Shown here piece after piece: positions 1-8,188 of a DNA stretch of 64,000 nucleotides. Made by a program: the position numbers and the translations under genes. Source of the DNA: JAKALD01 sp963817785 (GTDB lineage: Bacteria; Pseudomonadota; Gammaproteobacteria; Burkholderiales; SG8-39); contig CAWFPL010000006.1 in the NCBI GenBank assembly GCA_963817785.1, forward strand, positions 1-64,000. Direction: 5' to 3'. The notes beneath the pieces were generated by a model. That model searched no databases. It worked only from the letters and a program-made list of their open reading frames with translations, and was not told the origin of the DNA. Position 1 is the first letter of the stretch. Every line of letters begins with the position of its first letter.

Positions 1-23
1 GCGCAGGCGCCGCGGCGCTCGCT

Positions 24-158
24 TCAGCCTTTGCGCCCGGGCGGCGGGGGCGGCGTCCGGAAGGGCACGGTCGACGTGGATCCGGCCGGAGCGGCGGGCT
101 TTTTCTGTTGCTTCGGTTTCTTCGGTTCGCGATTGCTGCGCAGCTGACCTTTGGCCAT
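24..158 (-). CDS. small basic protein, unknown function
   Basis: Encodes 44 residues beginning MAKGQLRSNREPKKP, rich in Lys, Arg, Pro and Gln, with no membrane segment or cysteine. The ATG at 156-158 has a GGAGAG ribosome site a few bases upstream. The frame stays open to 206, but that extension has no ribosome site of its own. Short Lys-rich proteins starting MAKGQxRSNRE recur in proteobacterial genomes as hypothetical proteins; this is from memory and no function is known to me. A charged, probably disordered, nucleic-acid-associated protein is possible but is only inference. It is divergent from the next small gene. Confidence 0.6.
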   Translation of the reverse strand: MAKGQLRSNREPKKPKQQKKPAAPAGSTSTVPFRTPPPPPGRKG

Positions 159-260
159 TGGAGCTCTCCAGACAACGACGTTGGCGTACGGATATTGACC
201 GACCATTATCCGCGCATCCGGGCAGGCGTGCCGCGCCCGATCCGGAGGAACTGACTAGAA

Positions 261-527
261 TTGGACGCCATGGCTGCCCCCGACTCGACGCCGATGACCA
301 AGTACGGCTTTCGCATCCGCACCCGCAGCGGGACGCCGGTCGATAACCTCGCGGTGCAGGCGCGCGACCAGGCCGAGGCCGAGCGCAAGATCAACCAGAT
401 GTACCCGCACTGCGAGATCCTGGAGTGCAAGCAGATCCACTCCGCGATCGGGGACGACGCCGCCAACCTGGAGAGCATCATCTCCCTTATTTCCCGACAG
501 TCCGACGAGGACCAGGCGCCGGAGTAG
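261..527 (+). CDS. small conserved hypothetical protein
   Basis: About 88 residues. The start is uncertain: TTG at 261 is about 12 nt after a GGAGGA site (244-249), and in-frame ATGs lie at 270 and 294. The core from MTKYGFRIRTRSG onward looks like a small alpha/beta domain with a central amphipathic helix (QARDQAEAERKI) and a CEILEC dicysteine near residue 53. The C-terminus is acidic. I do not recognise a family. Codon use and GC match the neighbours, so it is probably a real vertically inherited gene. It converges on the ParA-type gene, with a tandem hairpin repeat between them. Confidence 0.6.
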   Translation: MDAMAAPDSTPMTKYGFRIRTRSGTPVDNLAVQARDQAEAERKINQMYPHCEILECKQIHSAIGDDAANLESIISLISRQSDEDQAPE

Positions 528-534
528 GGAAGCT

Positions 535-612
535 GTCCAGGGGGTGCGGGGGTAAGGCGCTTCTCACCCCCGCGTCCAGGGGGTGCGGGGGTAAGGTGCT
601 TCTCACCCCCGC
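535..612 (+). repeat. 39-bp tandem hairpin repeat, two copies
   Basis: Two head-to-tail 39-bp units (535-573 and 574-612) differ at one base (AAGGCGC versus AAGGTGC). Each contains GCGGGGGT and ACCCCCGC arms that can fold into a stem with a 12-nt loop. The pair lies between two convergent genes, so it may act as a two-way terminator. Sequences of the same family occur at 17163-17184 (truncated), 21023-21060 (opposite orientation) and, more loosely, 33695-33722. This is therefore a dispersed element of the genome, not a local accident. Confidence 0.75.
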
Positions 613-617
613 GTCAC

Positions 618-1391
618 CTAGGGCCGTGGCTCGATGAAGCCGGTCTGCACCAGCTCCTCGACCAGCGCGTCGTAGCTCTGCGCGCCCTTGCTCTCGGGGG
701 CATGCGCGAACACGTCCTTGCGCGCCATCGGGCTCTCGGCAAGCGCCACGTTTTCCGTGATGCGCGTGCGGCAGATCTCGTCGCCGTGCTCGGCTTCCAG
801 CTCCCGGACGAGCTGGTGTGACAGCTTGCGCCGGGCATCGAAACGCGTGACCACGTAGCGCCGCGCGACGCGCCTTTTCAGCACGTGCTCGAGCGCGCGC
901 AGCGTCTTGTCGGCCTGCTGCACCCCTTTGACGGCCAGGTAGTCGGCCGACACCGGGATCAGCACGCGGTCGGCGGCGAAGATCGCCGACAGCGACAGGA
1001 CGCCGAGCATCGGGCAGCAGTCGATCAGGATCGGCCGCCCGGTATTCAGGTTCTCGCGCACGATGCCGTGGTTGAGGCGGTTGAGCACGTTCACGCCCTT
1101 GCCGAACTGCGTGTCGACCTTCGCCAGCTCGACGTGCGCGGGGATCACCAGCCACCCGCCGGTGGAGGCGCGCAGGAGCTGGGTGAGCGGCTTGGACTGG
1201 TGATAGAAGCCGAACATCGATTCGTCCGCGCGCGCCACGCTCGCGCCGCAGACGTAGGACAGGTGCGCCTGGGGGTCGAGGTCGATCGCCAACGGGTTGT
1301 AGCCGCGGCGCGCGAGGGCCGCGGTGAGGTTCAGGGAAGTGGTGGTCTTCCCGACTCCGCCTTTCTGGTTGAAGATCGCGATCTTGGCCAC
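618..1391 (-). CDS. ParA/Soj-family P-loop ATPase
   Basis: 257 residues from a GTG start preceded by GGAGGG. The deviant Walker A motif KGGVGKTTT is at residues 10-18, the A' motif IDLDPQ at 36-41, and a Walker B-like ILIDCCP in the middle. This places it in the ParA/MinD family, which forms ATP-dependent dimers that bind DNA or membranes to position cargo. No parB, parS site or plasmid gene is visible nearby, so it is an orphan ParA rather than a clear chromosome-partition pair. The frame is open to 1514, but the extension lacks family similarity. Cargo is unknown. Confidence 0.85.
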   Translation of the reverse strand: MAKIAIFNQKGGVGKTTTSLNLTAALARRGYNPLAIDLDPQAHLSYVCGASVARADESMFGFYHQSKPLTQLLRASTGGWLVIPAHVELAKVDTQFGKGVNVLNRLNHGIVRENLNTGRPILIDCCPMLGVLSLSAIFAADRVLIPVSADYLAVKGVQQADKTLRALEHVLKRRVARRYVVTRFDARRKLSHQLVRELEAEHGDEICRTRITENVALAESPMARKDVFAHAPESKGAQSYDALVEELVQTGFIEPRP

Positions 1392-1496
1392 GATGCGGTT
1401 CCCGCCCTCCCTCTTCGGCACCAGGCGTCCCAATCTATCACAGCACCCCTGCGCACCCGTGGCGCGGCTCCGATGGCGGCCAAAGGGCGTTCCGAA

Positions 1497-1511
1497 TTCC
1501 AACAATTGGAA
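1497..1511. promoter_or_regulatory. candidate IclR-type operator palindrome
   Basis: TTCCAACAATTGGAA is a palindrome with 6-bp arms and a 3-bp centre, 53 bp upstream of the IclR-type regulator gene. IclR-family operators are often short palindromes of TTCCA/TGGAA type, so autoregulation is a reasonable inference. The local AT content is higher than in the flanking coding DNA, as expected for a promoter. Confidence 0.45.
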
Positions 1512-1564
1512 CACGGTATCAATAATTTGACACCACTTTCCTGCCGCCCATAGGATGCGCCGCC

Positions 1565-2392
1565 ATGCGCAAGAACAAGCGGGCTTCCCCCGAGCCTCGC
1601 AAGGCCCGCGCGGCGATCGACGCGCTCAAGCAGGACCGGCGCTTTGCCACCACGCTGGTGAGCGGCCTGGAGCTGCTGCGCTGCTTCGCGTCCGTCGAGG
1701 GGATGCTCGGCAACAAGGAGCTGGCCGAGCGCACCGGATTGCCCAAGGCCACCGTCTCGCGCCTGTCGTTCACGCTCGCCGCGCTCGGCTACCTGCGCCG
1801 CAACCAGCGTCTCGGCAAGTACGAGCTGGGGCCGGCGGTGCTCACGCTCGGCTATCCGCTGCTCGCCAACCTGCGCGCGCGCTTCATCGGCCGGCAGCTG
1901 ATGCGCGAGCTCACCGACCATACCGGGGGCCAGACCTCGATGGCGCTGCGCCACGACCTCGAGGCGGTGTACGTGGAGAGCTTCCGGCCGGAAGAGGACT
2001 GGATCAACCGCCCGGAGATCGGCACCACGCGCCCGGTGATGCGCACGGCGATCGGCCATGCGCTGCTCTTCGCGGCCACGCTCGAGGAGCGCGAGCAGGT
2101 GTTCGAGCTGCACCGCAAGCGCGAGCCGCAGCGCTGGCGGGCGGATCAGGCGGCGGTGAACCGCTCGCTGCGCGAGATCGCCGAGCAGGGCTTTTGCTCC
2201 ATCTGGGGCAGCTACCGCAAGGAGCTGTGGGCGCTGGGCGTGCCGATGAAGCGCGTCGCGGGCCGGGAGGCGATCGCGTTCAACTTGAGCCTGCTGGCGC
2301 ATCGCACCACGCGAACGAAGATGACCCGGGACTACGGCCCGCGGCTGGTCGGCCTGGTGCGCAGCGTCGAGTCGACGCTGGGCCTCGGCTAG
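1565..2392 (+). CDS. IclR-family transcriptional regulator
   Basis: 275 residues. A winged helix-turn-helix spans about residues 30-95 (LVSGLELLRCFASVEG, then NKELAERTGLPKATVSRL), followed by an IclR effector-binding domain. The layout and length are typical of the family, whose members sense small carboxylic or aromatic effectors. It lies 41 bp upstream of the thiamine-diphosphate enzyme gene on the same strand and probably controls the 2434-6196 operon. A palindrome at 1497-1511 may be its operator. The effector cannot be inferred. Confidence 0.9.
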   Translation: MRKNKRASPEPRKARAAIDALKQDRRFATTLVSGLELLRCFASVEGMLGNKELAERTGLPKATVSRLSFTLAALGYLRRNQRLGKYELGPAVLTLGYPLLANLRARFIGRQLMRELTDHTGGQTSMALRHDLEAVYVESFRPEEDWINRPEIGTTRPVMRTAIGHALLFAATLEEREQVFELHRKREPQRWRADQAAVNRSLREIAEQGFCSIWGSYRKELWALGVPMKRVAGREAIAFNLSLLAHRTTRTKMTRDYGPRLVGLVRSVESTLGLG

Positions 2393-2433
2393 CGGCGATC
2401 GAAGCGGCATTCAAGACAGCGAGGAGATCCGAA

Positions 2434-4131
2434 GTGGCAAAGATTGCGGGCGGCAAGGCGGTGGTCGGGGCACTCGTCGACGAAGGGGTCAGGCACGTCT
2501 TCGGCCTGATCGGCTCGGCGACGATGGAAGTGTTCGACGCGCTCTACGACGAGAAAAGCGTGCGGCTGATCGGCGTGCGCGACGAGCGCACCGGCACGCA
2601 CATGGCCGACGCCTACGCGCGCGCGAGCGGCCACGCCGGCGTGATGCTCGCGGGCCAGAACGGCCCGGGCGCGACCAACCTGGTCACCGGACTGGCGCAG
2701 GCGAACGCGGCGTTCTCGCCGGTGGTCGCGCTCGCCGGGTCGCTCTCGTCCGGGCACGTATACCGCGACGCGTTCCAGGAGATCGACCAGCAGGCGCTGT
2801 TCAAGCCGGTCACCAAGAAGACCTGGACCGTCACCCAGGCGGCGCGCATCCCGGAGATGCTGCGCGAGGCGTTCCGCACCGCGCTTACGCCGCGCCGCGC
2901 TCCGGTGGCGCTCAACCTGCCGCGCGACATCCTCGCGGAAGCGTTCGAGGCGGAGCCGTTTTCCGCGCCCGCGGGCTATCGTGCCGACGCGATGCCGGGC
3001 GGCGACGCGACGCTCGTCGAGCAGGCGGCGGCGCTGCTCGCCGGTGCCGCGCGGCCGCTCATCATCGCCGGCGGCGGCATCAAGAACTCGCGCGCGCACC
3101 GGGCGGCGCTCGAGCTTGCCGAGGCGCTCGATGCGCCGGTGGCGATGTCGCCGGGGCACGGCGATGCGATCCCGCACGATCATCCGCTGAACGCGGGGCA
3201 GATGGGGCCGCGCGGCAACGCGGTGGCCTCGCGCATGGCGCGCGAGGCGGACGTGATCCTCGCGCTGGGCACGCGCCTCGGCTTCAACACCACCTTCTAC
3301 TCCTGGGACAACCTCGGCCGCTCGGCGAAGATCATCCAGGTGGAAATCGAGCCCACGGCGATCGGTCGCTTCTTCCCCGTGGCGCTCGGCATCGTCGGCG
3401 ACGCGGGCAAGGTCGCGCTGCAGCTCGCGCGGGCGCTGCAGGGCCGCGCGCCGGGTGCCGCCGCTGCGCAGTGGACCCGGGAATTCCAGGCGCAGCGCAA
3501 GGCGCTGTGGGAGGAGCGCGACGCCGCCGGCGCCGCGCGCGGCGACCCCATCCAGCCGGCGACGCTGTTTCGCGCCCTGCGCGGCGTACTGCCGCGCGAC
3601 ACGATCTACACGATGGACGCCGGCACGCTGTGCCTGCAGGCGACCGACATGATGCGCTACTTCCAGCCGCCGGGCCTGTTCACGCCGCTCGACTTCGGGC
3701 TGGTGGGGTTCTCCTACGCGGCCGGCATCGGCGCGAAGCTCGCCTGTCCCGACCGGACGGTCGTCAGCCTGATGGGCGATGGCGGCTTCGGCATGACCAT
3801 GTCGGAGATCGGCACCGCCGTGGCGCACGGCGTGAATACCGTCTGCATCGTCATGAACAACGGCTGCTGGGGCGCCGAAAAGGCCTACCAGCGCGATTTC
3901 TTTGGCGGGCGCTACATCGGCGCGGACGTGCCCAACCCGCCGTACGACCAGGTGGCGAAGCTCTTCGGCGCGGCGGGGTTTCGCGTCGATAAGGGCGCCG
4001 AGATCGAGGCCGCGGTCGGCGCCGCGCTCGCCTGCGGCAAGCCCGCGGTGGTCGACATCCAGGTCGACCCGAACGCCCTGTACAGCTTCCGGCGCGACTC
4101 GTTCAAGCACCGCGACCCGGGCGCGAAGTAG
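2434..4131 (+). CDS. thiamine-diphosphate enzyme, acetolactate synthase / sulfoacetaldehyde acetyltransferase-like
   Basis: 565 residues from GTG, with a GAGGAG site 7 nt upstream. The three ThDP-enzyme domains are visible: an N-terminal Pyr domain with the cofactor-activating Glu51 (RDERTG), a central domain with GGGIKNSRAHRAAL, and a PP domain with GDG at 448-450 followed by MNN at 474-476. The downstream segment GCWGAEKAYQRDFFGG resembles sulfoacetaldehyde acetyltransferase (Xsc) more than biosynthetic acetolactate synthase. There is no phosphate acetyltransferase nearby to support an Xsc pathway. The likely role is decarboxylation or C-C bond formation on a 2-oxoacid or aldehyde in catabolism. 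It is followed after 5 bp by a GMC oxidoreductase gene. Confidence 0.85.
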   Translation: MAKIAGGKAVVGALVDEGVRHVFGLIGSATMEVFDALYDEKSVRLIGVRDERTGTHMADAYARASGHAGVMLAGQNGPGATNLVTGLAQANAAFSPVVALAGSLSSGHVYRDAFQEIDQQALFKPVTKKTWTVTQAARIPEMLREAFRTALTPRRAPVALNLPRDILAEAFEAEPFSAPAGYRADAMPGGDATLVEQAAALLAGAARPLIIAGGGIKNSRAHRAALELAEALDAPVAMSPGHGDAIPHDHPLNAGQMGPRGNAVASRMAREADVILALGTRLGFNTTFYSWDNLGRSAKIIQVEIEPTAIGRFFPVALGIVGDAGKVALQLARALQGRAPGAAAAQWTREFQAQRKALWEERDAAGAARGDPIQPATLFRALRGVLPRDTIYTMDAGTLCLQATDMMRYFQPPGLFTPLDFGLVGFSYAAGIGAKLACPDRTVVSLMGDGGFGMTMSEIGTAVAHGVNTVCIVMNNGCWGAEKAYQRDFFGGRYIGADVPNPPYDQVAKLFGAAGFRVDKGAEIEAAVGAALACGKPAVVDIQVDPNALYSFRRDSFKHRDPGAK

Positions 4132-4136
4132 CGGCC

Positions 4137-5759
4137 ATGGCGGATACGGCCTTCGACTACGTGATCGTCGGCGCTGGCTCGGCGGGCTGCGCGCTCGCGT
4201 ACCGGCTCACCGAAGGCGGCCGCCGCCGCGTGCTGCTGCTGGAGGCGGGCGGATTCGACCGCAATCTCTGGATCCATGTCCCGCTCGGCGTGGCGAAGAC
4301 GATCCAGGACGAGCGCCTGGTGTGGAAGTTCGCGACCGAGCCCGAGGCCGGGCTCGCCGGGCAGTCGCTCTACTGGCCGCGCGGCCGGGTGCTCGGGGGC
4401 TCGAGCTCGGTGAACGGCATGGTGTACGTGCGCGGCGACCCGCGCGAATACGATCACTGGAGGGAGCTCGGCAACGACGGCTGGAGCTACCGCGACCTGC
4501 TGCCCGTGTTCAAGCGCATGGAGCGCTACGCCGAGGGCGACCCTGCCTATCGCGGCCACGACGGGCCGCTCAGCATCACCAACCGCCGCACCAAGGATCC
4601 CGATCCGCTTTCCGAAGCCTACGTCGAAGCGTGCCGCCAGTCCGGCATTGCCGGGGTGGAGGACTACAACGCCGCCGACTGGCAGGGCGCGAGCATGCTG
4701 CAGCTCAACACGCGCAGGGGGCTTCGCTGCAGCACGGCCGACGCCTACCTGCGGCCCGCCCTGAAGCGCGCGAACCTCGCCCTGGAGACCGGCGCGCACG
4801 TGCTGCGGGTGCTGTTCGAGGGAACACGCGCCGTCGGCGTCGAGTACCGGCGCGGCGGAAAGTCCACCGTCGCGCGCGCGGCTCGGGAGGTGATCCTCTG
4901 CGCCGGATCGGTGCAGTCGCCGCAGCTGCTCGAGCTCTCGGGCGTGGGCGACGGCACCCGGCTGCAGAGTCTCGGCATTCCCGTGGCCCACCACTTGCCG
5001 GGGGTGGGCGAGGGGCTGATCGATCACTTGCAGGTGCGCCTCACCTTCGAGTGCACCCGTCCGATCACCATCAACGACCTGATGCGCAGCCCCTGGCGGC
5101 GGATGCTGGTGGGCATGCGCTTCGTCTTCCTGCGCAAGGGGATCATGACCGCGACGTCCTCGACCGCGCACGCGATCTGCCGCACGCGCCCCGAGCTGCC
5201 GCGGCCCGACGTGAAGGTGCAGCTCTACCAGATCAGCGGCAGGGACCGCTATGCGCGCACCGCCTCGCTCGGCATCGACCCGTACTCGGGGTTCTCGATC
5301 GGTGGATTCAAGATCCATCCCGAGTCGCGCGGCGCGATCCACGCGCGCTCGGCCGACCCGTACGCGCCGCCCGAGATTCGCGCCAATTACCTGGCGCACC
5401 CCGAGGACCGGAAGACTTGCGTCGACATGCTGCGCCTGGTCAGGCGGATCGCTGCGCAGCCGGCCATGAGGCCGTTCATCGTCGCAGAGCGCCGCCCCGG
5501 GCCCGAGGTCGGCGACGACGCCGGCCTGCTCGCGTTCGCCAGGCAGACAGGACAAACCTCCTGGCACCCGATCCGCACGTGCCGGATGGGCAACGACGCC
5601 GAGGCGGTGGTCGACGCGCAACTGCGGGTGCGCGGGCTCGAGGGCCTGCGCGTGGCGGACGCCTCGATCATGCCGACCATGGCCTCGTCCAACAGCAACG
5701 CTCCGGCGATCATGATCGGCGAGCGCTGCGCGGATTTTCTGCTTGAGGAGAAATCATGA
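4137..5759 (+). CDS. GMC-family FAD oxidoreductase (choline/alcohol dehydrogenase-like)
   Basis: 540 residues. The FAD-binding GAGSAG motif is at 12-17, and the GMC signature region (WPRGRVLGGSSSVNGMVYVRG) is present. The C-terminal active-site pair is His477 (in WHPIRTCRMG) and Asn521 (in SNSNAP). GMC enzymes oxidise alcohols to aldehydes using FAD. The gene sits between the ThDP enzyme and a CMD-family protein, overlapping the latter by 4 nt, so the three are likely co-transcribed. It may supply the aldehyde or oxo substrate of the ThDP enzyme; that is inference. No signal peptide is seen, so it is probably cytoplasmic. Confidence 0.9.
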   Translation: MADTAFDYVIVGAGSAGCALAYRLTEGGRRRVLLLEAGGFDRNLWIHVPLGVAKTIQDERLVWKFATEPEAGLAGQSLYWPRGRVLGGSSSVNGMVYVRGDPREYDHWRELGNDGWSYRDLLPVFKRMERYAEGDPAYRGHDGPLSITNRRTKDPDPLSEAYVEACRQSGIAGVEDYNAADWQGASMLQLNTRRGLRCSTADAYLRPALKRANLALETGAHVLRVLFEGTRAVGVEYRRGGKSTVARAAREVILCAGSVQSPQLLELSGVGDGTRLQSLGIPVAHHLPGVGEGLIDHLQVRLTFECTRPITINDLMRSPWRRMLVGMRFVFLRKGIMTATSSTAHAICRTRPELPRPDVKVQLYQISGRDRYARTASLGIDPYSGFSIGGFKIHPESRGAIHARSADPYAPPEIRANYLAHPEDRKTCVDMLRLVRRIAAQPAMRPFIVAERRPGPEVGDDAGLLAFARQTGQTSWHPIRTCRMGNDAEAVVDAQLRVRGLEGLRVADASIMPTMASSNSNAPAIMIGERCADFLLEEKS

Positions 5760-6196
5760 GAATCGCCAAACGCACCCCGGCCGCGCGCAAGCGCAAGACC
5801 GCCACGCCCCATACCGACGCCCAGCGCGCCTCCGGGGACTGGAACCCGCTGTGGGACACGCTGCGCGAGTGGGACGCCGAATTCCTCGAAGGCTACTTTG
5901 CGTTCCGCAACGTGCCGCACCGCAAGGGGCCGTTGCCGCCCAAGTACAAGGAGCTGATCCTGATCGCGATCAACGCTTCGACCACGCACCTGTACGCTCC
6001 GGGCGTGCGGCGGCACATCCGTAATGCGCTGCAGCTGGGGGCGACCCCGGAGGAGATCATGGAGGCGGTACAGCTCACCACCATCCTCGGCATCCACGCC
6101 TACAACCTGGCGCTCCCGGTGCTGGCCGAGGAGTTGAAGAATGCCAGGCGCAAGGCGCCCGCGGCGCGGCGCGCCAAGCGGCGCCGCGCGCGTTGA
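5756..6196 (+). CDS. carboxymuconolactone decarboxylase (CMD/AhpD-like) family protein
   Basis: 146 residues, starting inside the stop of the GMC gene (ATGA overlap). The all-helical CMD domain is recognisable from GPLPPKYKELILIAINAS to the helix HIRNALQLGATPEEIMEAVQLTTILG. The CxxC pair of peroxidase-type AhpD proteins is absent (TTHLYAPGVRRH instead), so a peroxidase role is unlikely and a decarboxylase/lactonase-type or accessory role is more likely. The C-terminus is a very basic Arg/Lys/Ala tail. It is the last gene of the 1565-6196 operon and converges on a GntR gene. Confidence 0.85.
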   Translation: MRIAKRTPAARKRKTATPHTDAQRASGDWNPLWDTLREWDAEFLEGYFAFRNVPHRKGPLPPKYKELILIAINASTTHLYAPGVRRHIRNALQLGATPEEIMEAVQLTTILGIHAYNLALPVLAEELKNARRKAPAARRAKRRRAR

Positions 6197-6207
6197 GCGC
6201 TGCGCCG

Positions 6208-6912
6208 TTAAAGGACGTACTTCTGGTAGCGCAGCAGCCAGGACTTGGCGCTGCGCATGTTCTCGCGGCGCAGCTTCTCGGCCATCTCGGCGTCGCCGCG
6301 CCGCATCGCTTCGAGCACCGCGATGTGCTCGCGCAAGCCGGTCTTCGCGCGGTCCGGAAGAATGATGATTCGGCGGATGAGCACCTGGGTCTTTTCGTAG
6401 ATGCTGTCGAGCATCTGCGCGAGCAGGGGGTTGTTCGCCGTCTCGAGAAGCCGTCTCCTGAAGCGTTCGTAGCCGGTGAGAAAGGCGTCGAACTCGCCCT
6501 TCGCCGCGTGCTCGGCGAGCGGCCCGGTGAAATAGTCGAGCAGCTCCTGCCAGGACTCCGGCGGCGTGTTCGCGGTGGCCAGGCGTGCGCACAGGCCCTC
6601 GAGCACCTCGCGCACGTCGTACAGGTCGAACACCTGCGACAGATCGAGGCGCGCGACCACGGCGCCCCGGTTGGGGATGCGGTTGATCAGGCCACGCTGC
6701 TCCAGCGCACCGAACACCTCGCGAATGCGCGTGCGCGGGACCTTGAACTCCTGCGCCAGATCCTGCTCTCTCAGCTTCGCGCCAGGCGGGATGTCCTGGT
6801 TGACGATGCGCTCGCGCAGGGCATTGAGAACCTCGCCGACGCCCGCGCCCGGGCGCACGGCCGAGGCATTGCGCCTGCGCGCGCGCCGTGCGGGGGGCGT
6901 TGGGTTGTTCAA
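6208..6912 (-). CDS. GntR-family regulator, FadR (FCD) subfamily
   Basis: 234 residues. The winged helix-turn-helix is at about 25-95 (LRERIVNQDIPPGAKLREQDLA, then VPRTRIREVFGALEQRGL), followed by an all-helical FCD ligand domain starting near FDLYDVREVLEGLCARLA. FCD regulators respond to carboxylic acids and usually repress neighbouring catabolic genes. It lies 30 bp downstream of bioB on the same strand, so the two may be co-transcribed. A palindrome at 8189-8210 in front of the divergent carboxylase operon is a candidate site for it. Confidence 0.9.
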   Translation of the reverse strand: MNNPTPPARRARRRNASAVRPGAGVGEVLNALRERIVNQDIPPGAKLREQDLAQEFKVPRTRIREVFGALEQRGLINRIPNRGAVVARLDLSQVFDLYDVREVLEGLCARLATANTPPESWQELLDYFTGPLAEHAAKGEFDAFLTGYERFRRRLLETANNPLLAQMLDSIYEKTQVLIRRIIILPDRAKTGLREHIAVLEAMRRGDAEMAEKLRRENMRSAKSWLLRYQKYVL

Positions 6913-6942
6913 GCGCTTGCCTGCGTGCCCGCGGGCCGCCGC

Positions 6943-7956
6943 TCAGTGGGCATGCCCGGAGACCGTGAGCCCCAAGCGCTCGAACAGCGTCCGGTCCTTC
7001 TCGGTCTGCGGGTTGCCGGTGGTGAGCAGGCGTTCGCCGTAGAAGATCGAGTTCGCGCCGGCGAGGAAGCACAGCGCCTGCGTCGCATCGCTCATCGTCT
7101 CGCGGCCGGCCGAGAGGCGCACGTACGAGCGCGGCATCGTGATGCGCGCCGCGGCGATCGTGCGCACGAACTCGAATTCGTCCAGCGGCTGCTCGTCGGC
7201 GAGCGGCGTGCCCCGCACGCGCACCAGGTTGTTGATCGGCACGCTTTCGGGGTAGGGATCGAGGTTGGCGAGCTGCGCGACCAGCGCGGCGCGGTCGCGC
7301 CGCGATTCGCCCATGCCGACGATGCCGCCGCAGCACACCCGGATGCCGGCCGTGCGCACGCGCTCGAGCGTCTCGAGGCGGTCCCGGTACTGCCGCGTGG
7401 TGATGATGCGGCCGTAGAACTCGGGCGAGGTGTCGAGGTTGTGGTTGTAGTAGTCGAGGCCCGCGTCGCGCAGGCGTTCGGCCTGGCCCTCTTTCAGCAT
7501 GCCGAGGGTGACGCAGGTCTCGAGGCCGAGCGCCTTGACGGCCTCGACCAGCGGCAGCACGCGCTCGAGGTCGCGCTCCTTCGGGCTGCGCCAGGCCGCC
7601 CCCATGCAAAAGCGCGTCGCGCCCTCGTCCTTCGCCCGCTGCGCCGCCGCCGCCACGTCTTCGACCGACAGCAGCGGCTGGTCCTCCACGCCCGCGGGAT
7701 GCCGGACCGATTGCGGGCAGTAGCCGCAGTCCTCGGGGCAGCCGCCGGTCTTGATCGAAAGCAGCGTGGAGAGCTGCAGCGCGTTGGGATCGAAATGCTC
7801 GCGATGCACGCACTGGGCGCGGAACATCAGCTCGGGAAACGGCAGCTCGAGCAGCGCCGTGACCGCCTCGACGGTCCATTCGACGGCCGTGCCGGGAAGC
7901 GGCGCGCGAAGCCCCGTGCTCTCGAGGGTTACTTGGGACGAAGCGGGATCTGGCAT
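6943..7956 (-). CDS. bioB: biotin synthase
   Basis: 337 residues from the ATG at 7956, with AGGA just upstream; a longer frame to 8022 lacks a ribosome site. It is a radical-SAM enzyme that inserts sulfur into dethiobiotin, the last step of biotin synthesis. The SAM-cluster cysteines are C73, C77 and C80 (GGCPEDCGYC). The [2Fe-2S] ligands are also visible: Cys in CMGAAWRSP, ETCVTLG and GIRVCCGG, and Arg in YVRLSAGRE. It is separated by about 9 kb from bioFDA and is divergent from the biotin-dependent carboxylase operon. I see no BirA-type operator (TTGTAAACC / GGTTTACAA) next to it. Confidence 0.97.
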   Translation of the reverse strand: MPDPASSQVTLESTGLRAPLPGTAVEWTVEAVTALLELPFPELMFRAQCVHREHFDPNALQLSTLLSIKTGGCPEDCGYCPQSVRHPAGVEDQPLLSVEDVAAAAQRAKDEGATRFCMGAAWRSPKERDLERVLPLVEAVKALGLETCVTLGMLKEGQAERLRDAGLDYYNHNLDTSPEFYGRIITTRQYRDRLETLERVRTAGIRVCCGGIVGMGESRRDRAALVAQLANLDPYPESVPINNLVRVRGTPLADEQPLDEFEFVRTIAAARITMPRSYVRLSAGRETMSDATQALCFLAGANSIFYGERLLTTGNPQTEKDRTLFERLGLTVSGHAH

Positions 7957-8188
7957 GGGCGTTCCTGTTCCGGAATGGCGTTGGGAGCGAGGGCAAAGCG
8001 AGTCGTTGGCGGCACCATACAAACGTGCCCGGAGGCTGTCAATGCGCGTCTCGCTGGAAACTCCGCGCGCCGAGGCCGATGACGGTGGAAAACTAGTAGA
8101 AAGAATGGCTTATTGAAATCCAGGCACCCCGGGGAACCGTCGCAGAGCGCGCCGTTCGGGGCCCGCTCTGCGAAACTTCACAACAGAT

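Noticed and set aside
535..612. Tandem repeats considered as a CRISPR array
   Set aside because: The two 39-bp units are directly adjacent with no spacer, and there are no cas genes.
1555..4131. A single 858-codon frame apparently joining the IclR region to the ThDP enzyme
   Set aside because: The first part is out of frame with the IclR protein and reads as Arg/Ala/Gly-rich noise. The ThDP enzyme starts at GTG 2434 with its own ribosome site.
5387..7996. An 869-codon minus-strand frame across GMC, CMD, GntR and bioB genes
   Set aside because: Low-complexity Arg/Ala/Gly translation, while the true frames there have clear catalytic motifs.
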